The notes under the pieces: generated by a model
What the model was told of the DNA's origin: nothing
The model's database searches: none
The model's input: only the letters and a program-made list of their open reading frames with translations
DNA from: Actinomadura rubteroloni
GTDB lineage: Bacteria; Actinomycetota; Actinomycetes; Streptosporangiales; Streptosporangiaceae
Assembly (NCBI RefSeq): GCF_002911665.1
Contig: NZ_MTBP01000001.1
Span: 496,001-560,000, forward strand
Direction of reading: 5' to 3'
Length of the DNA: 64,000 nt
Made by a program: the position numbers and the translations under genes
Part shown: piece after piece, positions 52,801 through 61,308 of the stretch
Numbering within the stretch: position 1 is the stretch's first letter
Layout of the letters: every line of letters starts with the position of its first letter

Positions 52801-54951
52801 GCGGAACGGGACGTCCTTGGGCGCGGTCGAGAGCCATGCCTTCTTCTTCAGCTGCTCCGGCTCGTACACGCGACGCCCGGCGCCGATCAGTGAGTTGCCC
52901 CGGCGCAGGTGCAGGCCGAACCAGGGGGCTTGCAAGCCGGGATGCATGACGTTCAGCCACAGCGAGACCTCCGCCAACTCGACGGCGGTTTCGTTCAGGT
53001 CCACGCCGTAGGAGTTGTGCAGGGCGATGTACGCCTTGACCTTCTGCAGCTCCTCTAGGTAGCGCTCGGGCTCCAATTCTTCGTCGAGCTCGTTCTGGCG
53101 GCGCTTCAGGTACTCGGCGGCGACCTGGTCGATCGCCTCGTTGAGGAACGCGCCCGAGCCGAGCGCCGGCTCGCAGATGGTCCAGCCGAGGATCTCGCGA
53201 GCTGATGTGGTGGTGCCGTCCTGGTCGAGCCGTTCCTTCAGCGCCAGCTCGACGGTGACTTTCGTCAGCGAAGGCGGCGTGTAGTACGAGGCGCTGGTCT
53301 GCCGGTCGCGTCCCGCGAGGCGGTAGACGAACGCGCCCGCCCGGTAGCGGACGCGCTCGTTCGTCCGGACGCCGTTCTCGTCCACCTGCATCACGAAGAC
53401 GTCCTCGGCGTACGCTCCGGACTCCATCTGCGAGCGCGTGATCATCCAGGAGCCGTCCTTCGGGTCGCCGTTCTTGGCGACCTCGTACAGCTCCTCCTTG
53501 GCAATGAACCCGGTGTAGGACATCAGCCCCTCGTACACCGCGCCCAGCTGGTTGATCCCGAGCTGCGCGTACGAGATGAACCCGCCGCGTTCCTTGCGCT
53601 TCCCCCTGGTCAGCATGAGCAACCGCAGCACCTTGTGCAGCGCGCTGTTCCGCAGTCGCGTGTCGATGCGCGGCGAGTCCGGATCGTCGTCGTCCAGAAC
53701 GATGGCGTCCTTGCCGATGAGCTTGGTGCGCCGGTGCTCGAACAGGTCCGCCTTCAGCGGCTCGAAGCGCAGGCCCTCGCCATCGGACGAACCCCGGGGC
53801 CGAGCCACCCGCTGCGATGGATGATCGCCGTTCACCAACTGGAACAGCAGATCCAGCGACTCGTACAGGTGGACGCTCCGCCGCGGCTGCTCCCCCACCA
53901 GATCACGGACGACGAGGTCACCCAGTCGAGCCAGGCTGTATCCACGGACGTACGCCTCATCGTCGGTGGGCAGAATCCCGAGTTCCGGCCGTGCCTCCGC
54001 ATACAGCAGGAACAGAATCCGATACAGGTATCGCAGGGCCTCGCGGCTGAGCTCCTTGCCCAGTTCGTTCGGCTCCATGATGTCCTCGGGGCGGAACCCC
54101 TGCTCACGGATCCGGTCCAGCACCTCGTTGGCGATGATCTCAACCGATTTGCGCAGGCCCTCGCGCAACTCCTTGGACACGCCGACGGCGTGCTGCCGGG
54201 AGCTGTCCAGCAGTTCTGAAAGCGGCTCTGCGCCGCCTTCTTCCGGAGGCAGCAGCGAATCGGCGCCGAACAGTGCGCCGATCGTCTCCAGTTCCTTGTT
54301 GTCTCCACGTCCTAGCGCGACGTCCAGACTGACGGCGAGATACCGTCCCTCGCCCCACGTCAGCCGGTCGGCCAGGATGACCACGCCGCCGGCCAGGATC
54401 AGCACGAACCGCACCTGCTCGTCCGCGCCGAACAGCCATGTCGCGAGCTTGTCACCGAGGACGATCCGCTCCCGGCCGTCCAGCTCGACCGGGGACAGGA
54501 GCAGCCCGGCTTGGTCGGGGTCGAACGCGGCGTCCACATCCGGGGCCCAACCGCACTCCACGGCGATCAGGGTCGGCTCCGCGTGCGCGACCTGAACCGC
54601 GTGCTGCTTCTCTCCCCGGACGATCGTCAGCTCACGCGGCACCGGAGAGAACCCCAGCGCGCGCAGCACATCTCCGTGCAGCTCGTTCAGCGCCTTGCGC
54701 CAGCCGTCCGGGTCCTTCGGCACGACACCTTCGCGGATGTCGTCCAGCGTGTCCGAGAAGGACAACCGGTCCTTGGTGTAAGAGCTCTTCAACGCCCGCA
54801 GCCCTGCGGCCGGGGTCGGCCTGCCCGACTCCTCCCGTGCGGCCCACCGCGCCCGGATGCCGTCCTTCTTCTTCAGCTCGTTCGGCAGCACCTCGGCGAG
54901 GTAGTGCGCGGAGAAGTACTCACCCCGGTTGACCAGCGAGTCGTACGTCAC
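49885..54951 (-). CDS. Large N6-adenine DNA methyltransferase (DISARM DrmMI / Eco57I-type)
   Basis: A 1688-residue class I methyltransferase. After a 550-residue N-terminal region (MTYDSLVNRGEYFSAHYL), YYTPPSLTKVTVELAL leads to SAM motif I EPALGSGAF at about 595-603, motif YGVDLNETAVELA, and catalytic motif IV GNPPW at about 1038-1042. The C-terminal 640 residues are the likely target-recognition part. In class 1 DISARM the equivalent DrmMI marks host DNA as self. Its ATG overlaps the SNF2 helicase stop as ATGA and it ends 28 bases before the giant helicase. From about 51.9 kb leftward, i.e. from motif IV on, base composition is clearly less G+C-rich than in the first half (by eye). Confidence 0.88.
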   Translation of the reverse strand: MTYDSLVNRGEYFSAHYLAEVLPNELKKKDGIRARWAAREESGRPTPAAGLRALKSSYTKDRLSFSDTLDDIREGVVPKDPDGWRKALNELHGDVLRALGFSPVPRELTIVRGEKQHAVQVAHAEPTLIAVECGWAPDVDAAFDPDQAGLLLSPVELDGRERIVLGDKLATWLFGADEQVRFVLILAGGVVILADRLTWGEGRYLAVSLDVALGRGDNKELETIGALFGADSLLPPEEGGAEPLSELLDSSRQHAVGVSKELREGLRKSVEIIANEVLDRIREQGFRPEDIMEPNELGKELSREALRYLYRILFLLYAEARPELGILPTDDEAYVRGYSLARLGDLVVRDLVGEQPRRSVHLYESLDLLFQLVNGDHPSQRVARPRGSSDGEGLRFEPLKADLFEHRRTKLIGKDAIVLDDDDPDSPRIDTRLRNSALHKVLRLLMLTRGKRKERGGFISYAQLGINQLGAVYEGLMSYTGFIAKEELYEVAKNGDPKDGSWMITRSQMESGAYAEDVFVMQVDENGVRTNERVRYRAGAFVYRLAGRDRQTSASYYTPPSLTKVTVELALKERLDQDGTTTSAREILGWTICEPALGSGAFLNEAIDQVAAEYLKRRQNELDEELEPERYLEELQKVKAYIALHNSYGVDLNETAVELAEVSLWLNVMHPGLQAPWFGLHLRRGNSLIGAGRRVYEPEQLKKKAWLSTAPKDVPFRDGAVPDGRIHHFLLPASGWGAVAGEKEAKALAPDEAKRLADWRKRLLKDPSPKKKQGQKLTQVQRLQAIARRAEFLWDLVVKRLQISEREISRPITVWGADDLPQPQEAISRDAVLADLTAPGTPYWRLKTVMDVWCSLWFWPVDKAELLDGTAAAYSRFGEPESSIIEVTEPEAPESMDVGLPAVVEQDSLFGGETKQLPLTGSLATHRPGKNRSRPLDPVLSIIALADLDDWLDFAEAALGRADVPPGSIPSDVDSLGELSDYEDELPKWTGMDSADRLSERFPWLDTAQDIATEQGFFHWELQLAQIFRRGGFDLQMGNPPWVRPYWSEASAMAEIEPWFELSSKPPVSEWEARKRTILNDSDNRLFFLHEFANIVGVSRFLGNLATYEVLTGSGPNLYRAFMVRTWLNLHPCGISGLIHPDSHFSGAREGKLRAAAYRHLRLHAHFQNRRLLFAEIDWNIEYAIQIYGTARPVGFTHISWLYDTAPLVESFDHDGSGERPGIKHNGYWDLRPHRDRITWVDKQTLEEWRRLAGEVAAPTEETKLLYPVTVAENVAIAALSRTKRRLGDMNPRISSGFDETGAKKRGLIEWKTGFPVDWHDVIMRGPQFGAATAFAKQPPFTGRNDKQVDLEELSPNAIPSTDYQRATDLARFRQAQDQWEDHRQAVTEGGIASAPLGRTSEGRGEDTILRPYTDFYRLAWREMIPNNTERSIYAALIPPGPSHIHGVRSMAMIQDRATAAVAGFWTSLPIDYMLRVTGRGHLDVADARVIPAPDMQHPLIEELLLRTLRLNCLTYAYSTLWSQVYSDQWRADCWAMNSMDLPPLQLAGETWSPSTPLRTEAARRMAMVELDCLVSIMLEIDNDALTALYRARYPQMYVYESEMWFDSRGRRISENFNARGSKQQKETFSCLMEHLTDPGRMPPPQGYTGPFYKADREAEYRQAHAVFSERLERAKAEGWTPDEGSRA

Positions 54952-57713
54952 TTGTCCCCCTCAAGGACGGCAAGGATACGCAGCAGCGGCTCGCCCGTGG
55001 TCCGCATCGACTCGACCAGGCGGCGCTGCTCCTCAGCGGTGGTCCGGACGGAATCGCGCTTCTGCGCGGCCCGCCAGTCCTCCGGGATCCCTTCCAGACT
55101 TGCCTGCTCCCACTCGACGACGCGTGACTCATACGGTTCCAGCTGCCGATCGACCTCGGCTTCGTGATCCGTGCGGCATTCGTCCAGGTACTTCCGTGCG
55201 GCGTCCACCGCAGGCCGGACGAGCGTGCCGAGGCGCTCCAAGTCCGGGTTGCGCGAAGTGTTGATCATGTGCGGACCGACTCCGGCCTCGGCCAGCACCT
55301 CGGTCATGTTGCAGATCACCGGTGCGTCCGGCAGTCCGCTGACGGCCATCCATTCCACGACGGTCGGCTGCCCGAGAGCGTTCGAGTAGATGCCTTGCAC
55401 CAGGAACGTCGGCGCGGCGACGTCCGCGGTGAGCACCGGCGCCTGTTGCCGGACCAACTGCACCTGGACCTTGTCGACCACCCATTCCACCAGCGGATGC
55501 AGGTCCGACAGGTAGGCGATGTCCGGCCAGAACGTCTTGCTCTTGCGTGCCTCGTCCAGCTTGCGCTGTGCCAGGTCGCGGTCGAAGGTGACCTTCATCC
55601 GCTCCTTGATCTTGTGTGTGCGCAGGTACGAGGCGGGGAGGGCGGACAGTCGATGTACGAGGTCGGCGGGCGGCTCGAACGCCAGCAACGCCCCGTCATC
55701 GTCGATCTTCAGTTCGGGAGCGACCGTGTCCAGTGCCTCGCGCACGAATTCTTCGGTCGACGCGAACAGCCGCGGGACGCTCGCGCGAGGCGGCTCGGCC
55801 TGCCCGCGTTGCTCCCCGACCGCGCCCAGGAGGTCGGCGAGGGCGTCGGTGCCCTCCGCCTGCTCCAGCGCCTGCTCGACGGTCTTGCCGTCGAACAGGT
55901 CCTTGATCAGGCGGTCCTCTTCCTTCTTGGCGGAGAACTCGCCGGTGACGGCCTCCGCGGTGCCGAGACTGTTGTGCGCCTGCTCCTCGCGACGCAGCAG
56001 CTTCTCGGAGACGGTCGTGTCGTCCAGGGCGCCCTCAAGGGACGACTTGAGGATGAGCGCGCTGAACCGGGGCTGGTGCGTCTGCCCATACCGGTCGATG
56101 CGGCCATTGCGCTGCTCGATCCGGATCAGGCTCCACGGCAGGTCGTAGTGGATCAGGTGGTGGCACTGCCGGTGCAGGTTGACGCCCTCGGAGGCGACGT
56201 CGCCCGTGAACAGGACCCGCACCTTGCTGTCGGCGAGCGAGAAGTTCTCGACGATGCCCTGTTGCTGCTGGTCGGACAGGCCGCCGTGCATGATCTCGAC
56301 CTGGTCGTCCTTGAGACCGACCTCGCCTGGAACAACCTCCTGGAGCCACTGCAGGGTCGGAACGCTCTCGGAGAAGACCACAGCGCGTATGTCGCCCTTG
56401 TCGACGCCGATCTCCTTGAGCTTGGTGACGAGCGCCTTCAGCTTGGACGTCTCGTCGGCCCTGACCTCGGCGGTGAGCCGCGCCAGCCGTCCCAGCGCCT
56501 CGATCTCGCGCGGCTCCGTCGCGTTCTCGATCCGCTTCCCGACGGTCACGGACAGGGCTTTGGGCGATGACAGGAACGCCTTGGCCAGCGTGTACGGGAA
56601 CAGTCGTCGGTCGCGTCCGATGACCGGAGCGGCCTGGGCGGGCCCTGGCAGCCAGGTCTCCTTCAACTCGCGGAAGACGGCTTCTTCCGCCTTGGACGCC
56701 GTGCAGTGGATCGCCTCGGACGGACCGCGCGCCGGCCACTTGCCGCCGATCTGGTCCCGCACCTCCGAGCTCACCTTCGTGCGGCGGATATAGAGATGCT
56801 CGATGTCCTTGGCGGAGTACTTCTTCTTGTCGACGATCGCAGCTGGATCGAGCAGGCTGATCAGTTCGGCGAACGACTCGGCGACGCCGTTGTGCGGTGT
56901 CGCGCTGGCCAGCAGCAGCGCATCGGTGTGCATGGCCAGCAGTGCGGCAAGGTCGTTCCGCAGGTTTCCCTTGTTGATCACGTTGTGGGACTCGTCGATG
57001 ACGACGGCGTCCCAGTGCATGCTCCGCAGGTGCTGGCCGTACTTCCCCTGGTTCTTCAGGGTGTCGACGGAGATGATGACCCGCTTGTAGTAGAGGAACG
57101 GGTTCCGCCCCGCCGGAATGTCCCGCTGGATGCGCTCCAACCCCACCGAGTCGAGCCGGACGAGCGGGATCGCGAACCGCGTCCACAACTCGTGCTGGAA
57201 CTGCTCCAGCACCTGCTGCGGAGTGACCACCAGAATGCGCTCACCCCGGCCACGCCGGATCAGCTCGGCGAGGGTCAGGCCGATCTCCAGCGTCTTGCCG
57301 AGCCCGACCACGTCCGCGATCAGGACGCGCGGACGCAGCCCCTTCAAGGCCAGTTCGGCGGGTCGCTGCTGGTAGGCGTGCGGGTTCAGCAGAAACCGGT
57401 CCGGCAAAGCCAGGCCGCGTTCCGACTGGGGGAGCGGCGTCCTGCGGAGCACCGACTCCAGGTACAGGCGGCTCTTGGCGAAGCGGGGAGTGTCGTCGGC
57501 GACGAGCTCGGTGTCCTCCGGCCGCAGCGGATTGACGTCGTCGAGGCCGGTGAAGAAGACGCCGTCCTCGTCGCGGACCAGCTCCGACACCCCGATGGCT
57601 CTGATCATGTAACCGTCGTGCTCGGTCGGTGTGCAGGTCCGGACCATCCATTCGGTGTCGCGGACCTCGATGCGCGCACCCGGCGCGTACGGCGTCGCCT
57701 CGCTGACGGTCAC
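54948..57713 (-). CDS. SNF2-family helicase (DISARM DrmD-like)
   Basis: A 921-residue SF2 helicase/translocase. LLNPHAYQQRPAELALKGLRPRVLIADVVGLGKTLEIGL carries motif I (VGLGKT at about 136-141), VVTPQQVLEQFQHEL is motif Ia, DESHNV (about 239) is motif II, SATPHNG motif III, and VLFTGDVASEGVNL and RIEQRNGRIDRYGQ motifs V and VI. The length and the linkage to a DrmMI-type methylase match DrmD of class 1 DISARM (family knowledge). I start it at GTG57713, because AAGGAG stands eight bases before it; a GTG at 57740 would add nine residues. Its last codons overlap the methyltransferase start. Confidence 0.87.
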   Translation of the reverse strand: MTVSEATPYAPGARIEVRDTEWMVRTCTPTEHDGYMIRAIGVSELVRDEDGVFFTGLDDVNPLRPEDTELVADDTPRFAKSRLYLESVLRRTPLPQSERGLALPDRFLLNPHAYQQRPAELALKGLRPRVLIADVVGLGKTLEIGLTLAELIRRGRGERILVVTPQQVLEQFQHELWTRFAIPLVRLDSVGLERIQRDIPAGRNPFLYYKRVIISVDTLKNQGKYGQHLRSMHWDAVVIDESHNVINKGNLRNDLAALLAMHTDALLLASATPHNGVAESFAELISLLDPAAIVDKKKYSAKDIEHLYIRRTKVSSEVRDQIGGKWPARGPSEAIHCTASKAEEAVFRELKETWLPGPAQAAPVIGRDRRLFPYTLAKAFLSSPKALSVTVGKRIENATEPREIEALGRLARLTAEVRADETSKLKALVTKLKEIGVDKGDIRAVVFSESVPTLQWLQEVVPGEVGLKDDQVEIMHGGLSDQQQQGIVENFSLADSKVRVLFTGDVASEGVNLHRQCHHLIHYDLPWSLIRIEQRNGRIDRYGQTHQPRFSALILKSSLEGALDDTTVSEKLLRREEQAHNSLGTAEAVTGEFSAKKEEDRLIKDLFDGKTVEQALEQAEGTDALADLLGAVGEQRGQAEPPRASVPRLFASTEEFVREALDTVAPELKIDDDGALLAFEPPADLVHRLSALPASYLRTHKIKERMKVTFDRDLAQRKLDEARKSKTFWPDIAYLSDLHPLVEWVVDKVQVQLVRQQAPVLTADVAAPTFLVQGIYSNALGQPTVVEWMAVSGLPDAPVICNMTEVLAEAGVGPHMINTSRNPDLERLGTLVRPAVDAARKYLDECRTDHEAEVDRQLEPYESRVVEWEQASLEGIPEDWRAAQKRDSVRTTAEEQRRLVESMRTTGEPLLRILAVLEGDK

Positions 57714-57763
57714 TCCAAGGGCTCCTTCTCGTCCAGTCACTCAGGGTAGGCGTCCGGAGTCGG

Positions 57764-58783
57764 TCAGAGGGACCGGTCGCGCTGGTAGGCACTACTCAAT
57801 CGACTGGCTAGACGCTCGACGACCGGGGTCGGTGTACGGGGTGTCCGCTCACGCCGAGGCTCGGCGCGCGGAGGGTCGACATCAGCCGGTGGATCGGAGG
57901 GCCGCTCGATGTAGGTGACCGCTGCCAGCCGGACGTACGCCTCGCCCGGCGCGAATCCGGCGGACGCGAGCAAGTGCTGGAAGCGGTCCCGCGCTTCGTC
58001 GAGGTCGTGACGCTCGTCCGCCCGGTGGGCGATCAGCCCCGCGACGACCGGGACCAGCTCTGGTGGCACCCCGCTCAGGTCCGGTGCCGTCTCCGGGTCC
58101 GTGATCGCCCACAGCAGGGCGGGCATCTGCCGACGCTCGTACGGGTAATGCGAAGTCAGAGCGAACAGCAGGCTCGCGCCCATCGAGTAGACGTCCGCGG
58201 CCGGAGTGAGGCTCGTCGGCGTCGAGACCTGTTCGGGCGACATGGTCACCGGAGTGCCGAGTGTGACTCCGCTGGTGGTGAGCTCGGCGGCGCCGCTGTC
58301 CAGCGCCTCGCCGAGCGAGACCAGCCCGAAGTCGATGATCTTAGGGCCGTCGCCGGAGAGGAGGATGTTGGCCGGCTTCAGATCGCGGTGCAGCAGCCCG
58401 GCCTCATGGACCGCGCCGAGTCCTTCGGCGAGCAGGTCACCGAGCGCGGCGCCCATGCCGGCGTCCAAGGGGCCGTGCCCGTGGACGAAGTCGCGCAGGG
58501 TGAACCCACGGACGTACTCCATCGCCAGCCACGGTTGGTCGTCGTCCGGACCGGCGGCGGCGATCAGTGAGGCCACGCGCGGGCCCTGCACCATGCTCAT
58601 TGCGGTGACTTCGCGAGCGAACCGTTCGCGGATGTCCTCACGATCGGCGTACGCCTTGTGGACGATCTTGACAGCGACCTGATCGCCACCCGGGGTGACT
58701 CCGAAGAAGACCTGCCCCATCCCGCCTTCACCGAGCCGGCCGTGCAGCTCGATTCCCCCGATCCGCCGCGGATCGGACGGCAT
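57764..58783 (-). CDS. Soluble Ser/Thr protein kinase
   Basis: A 339-residue Hanks-type kinase with LGEGGMGQVFFG (glycine loop), AVKIVHK (catalytic Lys), HRDLKPANILL (catalytic loop), DFGLVS (metal-binding) and a degenerate APE in MSPEQVS. There is no transmembrane helix; the protein ends in a Pro/Arg-rich tail of about 60 residues. The ATG at 58783 (MPSDPRRIGG) has GGAG six bases upstream and matches actinomycete kinases; an ATG four codons earlier is possible. It lies 50 bases before the SNF2 gene on the same strand, so it probably leads the defence operon, perhaps as the infection sensor or switch (inference). Confidence 0.87.
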   Translation of the reverse strand: MPSDPRRIGGIELHGRLGEGGMGQVFFGVTPGGDQVAVKIVHKAYADREDIRERFAREVTAMSMVQGPRVASLIAAAGPDDDQPWLAMEYVRGFTLRDFVHGHGPLDAGMGAALGDLLAEGLGAVHEAGLLHRDLKPANILLSGDGPKIIDFGLVSLGEALDSGAAELTTSGVTLGTPVTMSPEQVSTPTSLTPAADVYSMGASLLFALTSHYPYERRQMPALLWAITDPETAPDLSGVPPELVPVVAGLIAHRADERHDLDEARDRFQHLLASAGFAPGEAYVRLAAVTYIERPSDPPADVDPPRAEPRRERTPRTPTPVVERLASRLSSAYQRDRSL

Positions 58784-59008
58784 GAGGGACTCCATAGACC
58801 ACCTACCTCGTCACGATCCGCGATGTCGTGCGCAGGATCTTACTCTGACCAGAGATGGCGCAGAACGAAATGAGAAGTTGATGGCCCGAGAGGGTGGGCG
58901 GCGTATCGAGTAATGGGCTCCTGATGCAAGTCGATGAACCACACTTCACCTTCGGGTTAGAGTGTCGTCGGATCTTAGAGACGAGTCGAATCACGGGAGT
59001 GGTGGATC

Positions 59009-60562
59009 GTGGCCGAGTCGGTTCCAGCGGCCTGGATGATCCGCGCCGGACGTGACGGCGAGCGTGAGAGCCAGGCTTTGACCGAAGGGCTTGTCATCGC
59101 GGGCTGGGACGAACTCGGGGACATCGGAGGCGCCGAGTCCAGACAGGACCTCCGACGGATGGTCCGGAAGACCTATCCGGACGACGGCAAGGCGCGGATC
59201 GCCAACTGGACCGGCCAGCTTTGGCGATTCGTGGACACCATCAAGGAGGGTGACCATGTCGTCCTCCCGCTCAAAACCCACCCTGGCCGAGTGGCGGTGG
59301 GGCGGATCACCGGCCCGTACATCTATCGGTATGATGCACCGGAGGGCTTTCGGCACGTCCGGCCCGTCAAATGGATCCGAACCAATATTTCTCGCGACGA
59401 CATCAGACAGGACCTGCTTGACAGCCTCGGGTCCCTGCTGACGGTTTGCGGCTTGACCCGTTTCGACGCTGCGCGCCGTGTTGCGCACCTCGCCGCCCAT
59501 GGGACTGATCCGGGCGTTGAGAAAGCGGAGGGCGAGTACGAGGCGAGTAGCCGCCCGGAACTGCTGGCGGAGGCCGCCGACCGCAGCCCCGACGATCCCG
59601 TTCGGCTCACGATCAGGACGCTCCTCGGCCACTGGGACGCCGCCCGCCGGACGCCCAACGTCGTCGCCGAGATCGAGGAGGCGCTCGAGGAGAAGGGCCT
59701 CGCGACCCGGCCGGCGTTCACCGAAGGCTGGGTCGACAACTTCATCCAGCTCGTCCCGGTCGGGGAGGAGCCGGTCGTCGGCGAGACGAGCTTCCCGGCG
59801 CAGGTGGCCGACGACACCGAAGACGCCTCCGAACTGCCCAGGATCACGCTGCGGATCGGTGACCTCCGGGCGGCGAACGATGCCGTCGAGTCGGTTCGGC
59901 CCGAAGACTCGCTGCACAAGGCGACGACCCTGATGGTGTTGAAGAATTACTCGCAGCTCGCCGTGGTCTCGGAGGACGGGACGTTCTACGGTGCGGTGAG
60001 CTGGGAGTCCATCGGACGCGCCCAGGTCGCGCGGGCGAGCGCCTCGTTGGCCGACGCGACAGTGGCGGCTCTGGTCGTGGAGTACCACGAGCCGCTCCTC
60101 GAACAGATCGACCAGATCTACACCCGGGGCTTCGTGTTCGTTCGCAGCCAGGACAAGTCGGGGTTGTGCGGGATCGTCACGGCGGCCGACCTGACCCGCC
60201 GATTCGACGACCTGGCCCGGCCGTTCGTCCTCATTGAAGAGATCGAACGCCGGTTGCGGCGCCGCGTGAACGAAAAGCTGACGCTGGACGAGATCCGCAG
60301 CAGCGCACGGCGACGGCCGGAACATGTGCGGTCGGCAGGCGACCTCACATTGGGCAACTTCCCGTACCTCTTGGAGCCGCCGGAGCGTTGGGCCAAACTC
60401 GAATGGTCGCTGGACCACCAGCTCTTCCTGGATCTGATGAAGGCCGTGGCCGGAATCAGGAACGAAACCATGCACTTCAGCCCGGACCCCTTGACCGGCG
60501 AGCAGATGAGCACGCTCACCGGCTTCCTCGACCTTCTTCGCACGGTCGACCCGAACGCATGA
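59009..60562 (+). CDS. PUA-like / CBS-pair / HEPN three-domain protein
   Basis: A 517-residue protein, divergent from the kinase-led operon. The N-terminal 125 residues (WMIRAGRDGERESQALTEG, VIAGWDELGDI, FVDTIKEGDHVVLPL, GRVAVGRITGPYIY) resemble the PUA/EVE-like N-terminal domain of Mrr/McrB-type restriction proteins. Residues about 285-400 form a CBS pair (ESVRPEDSLHKATTLM, YSQLAVVSEDGTFYGAVSW, GFVFVRSQDKSGLCGIVTAADL), a nucleotide-sensing module. Residues about 405-517 are helical and end with RNETMH (484-489), the R-N-x3-H active-site motif of HEPN RNases. An abortive-infection RNase gated by a nucleotide signal is the natural reading (inference). GTG59009 follows GGGAG. Confidence 0.78.
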   Translation: MAESVPAAWMIRAGRDGERESQALTEGLVIAGWDELGDIGGAESRQDLRRMVRKTYPDDGKARIANWTGQLWRFVDTIKEGDHVVLPLKTHPGRVAVGRITGPYIYRYDAPEGFRHVRPVKWIRTNISRDDIRQDLLDSLGSLLTVCGLTRFDAARRVAHLAAHGTDPGVEKAEGEYEASSRPELLAEAADRSPDDPVRLTIRTLLGHWDAARRTPNVVAEIEEALEEKGLATRPAFTEGWVDNFIQLVPVGEEPVVGETSFPAQVADDTEDASELPRITLRIGDLRAANDAVESVRPEDSLHKATTLMVLKNYSQLAVVSEDGTFYGAVSWESIGRAQVARASASLADATVAALVVEYHEPLLEQIDQIYTRGFVFVRSQDKSGLCGIVTAADLTRRFDDLARPFVLIEEIERRLRRRVNEKLTLDEIRSSARRRPEHVRSAGDLTLGNFPYLLEPPERWAKLEWSLDHQLFLDLMKAVAGIRNETMHFSPDPLTGEQMSTLTGFLDLLRTVDPNA

Positions 60563-61254
60563 ATTCCCAGGCTTCCGTCTTCGCAACGAGTTCGAGGGCC
60601 CAGCACCCTCGAACATGCACCCGTCGGCATTCCATCGGGCGCCAAGTGCTCGGACGGCGCCGCGCCGCTTCAAGGGATTGCCGGGCACGCTGGTGCCTAG
60701 AACGCACCTGACAGCCCTGGACGGCTTCACACGGCAATGCGCGACACCAAGCCGCATCCCGACGGCCCTGACCGGTCCGTGGGCGACCGGCAGCAGCACC
60801 GGTCCGTACCGCCTCACAGACGGCGATGACCTTATTCAAGGCTATGATCGGCCGAAGCGTCCGCACCACCTGGCCGGGCTCGGTGTCCACATACTCCGCG
60901 ACCAGGCCCTCATAGCCAGGCCGCCGGGGGAAATCAATCATCGCCACCGCGGCATAGAACCACCCTGTGCGCGGCGACAAGGCGATTGACTCACCGGCCG
61001 CCGTGCACCTGGTTACCGGCCGTGTACCACGGACGCGACCTGTGACGCTCACCGTGCCATGCATGGCCACCGGCTAGAAATCGACGCCGGGTAGAAGACC
61101 ACGATCAGGGCGGCGACGATGGCGGCATAGTGCCCCTGGGCGGAGGCTTCCGAGCGGCCGGGACACTCCTAGCCGCTCGCGCACGTAGCACGCCCGTACA
61201 TGCCGGTCGGGCAACCTTGGCCAGCTCATCGTTGTACCAGTGCAGGACCCAGTC
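60563..61254. other. Apparently decayed DNA before the right island repeat
   Basis: About 690 bases without a supportable gene. On the minus strand an open frame (60516-61070) includes SPRTGWFYAAVAMIDFP and EYVDTEPGQVVRTLRPIIALNKVIAV, which reads like a piece of a real protein but then degenerates. Further right, minus-strand pieces such as DWVLHWYNDELAKVAR and YVRERLG occur in different frames. I cannot identify them; remnants of an integrase or of disrupted genes are possible. Confidence 0.5.
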
Positions 61255-61296
61255 AGGCCGTGGGTTCAAATCCCGTCCCGCCACCCCGACCCAGAA
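61255..61296 (+). repeat. attR-like repeat (displaced 3' end of tRNA-Pro)
   Basis: Matches 39499-39535 in all 37 bases, with an extra TCCCG in the T-arm. Only the 3' third of a tRNA is present; no 5' half or anticodon arm precedes it, so it is not a functional tRNA gene. Confidence 0.8.
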
Positions 61297-61308
61297 AACA
61301 CCGGCTCA

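Larger units (their letters stand above)
39499..61296. mobile_element. Genomic island of about 21.8 kb integrated at tRNA-Pro
   Basis: Bounded by direct repeats of the 3' end of tRNA-Pro. The cargo is a VapBC45-like toxin-antitoxin pair, a five-gene defence-like run (kinase, SNF2 helicase, adenine methyltransferase, DUF1998 helicase, RelE-UvrD), and a CBS-HEPN protein. No intact integrase or excisionase is visible; the 700 bases before the right repeat look decayed, so the element may be immobile. Parts have visibly lower G+C than the chromosome around it (by eye). Confidence 0.75.

Noticed and set aside
41143..58783. BREX or Pgl system, because a large adenine methylase and a Ser/Thr kinase occur together
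   Set aside because: No PglZ phosphatase-like gene, no BrxC/PglY ATPase and no BrxL or Lon-like protein is present; helicase content fits DISARM/Druantia better.
60516..61070. 184-residue minus-strand open frame
   Set aside because: Its C-terminal half overlaps the end of the CBS-HEPN gene antisense and has no coherent composition; only a short internal stretch looks protein-like.
61130..61200. Tyrosine recombinase C-terminus (YVRERLG on the minus strand)
   Set aside because: The resemblance is seven residues long and the frame lacks the catalytic His and Tyr context; kept only as a hint of decay.
61255..61296. A second tRNA gene
   Set aside because: Only the T-arm and acceptor 3' strand are present, with a 5-base insertion; no D-arm or anticodon arm precedes it.
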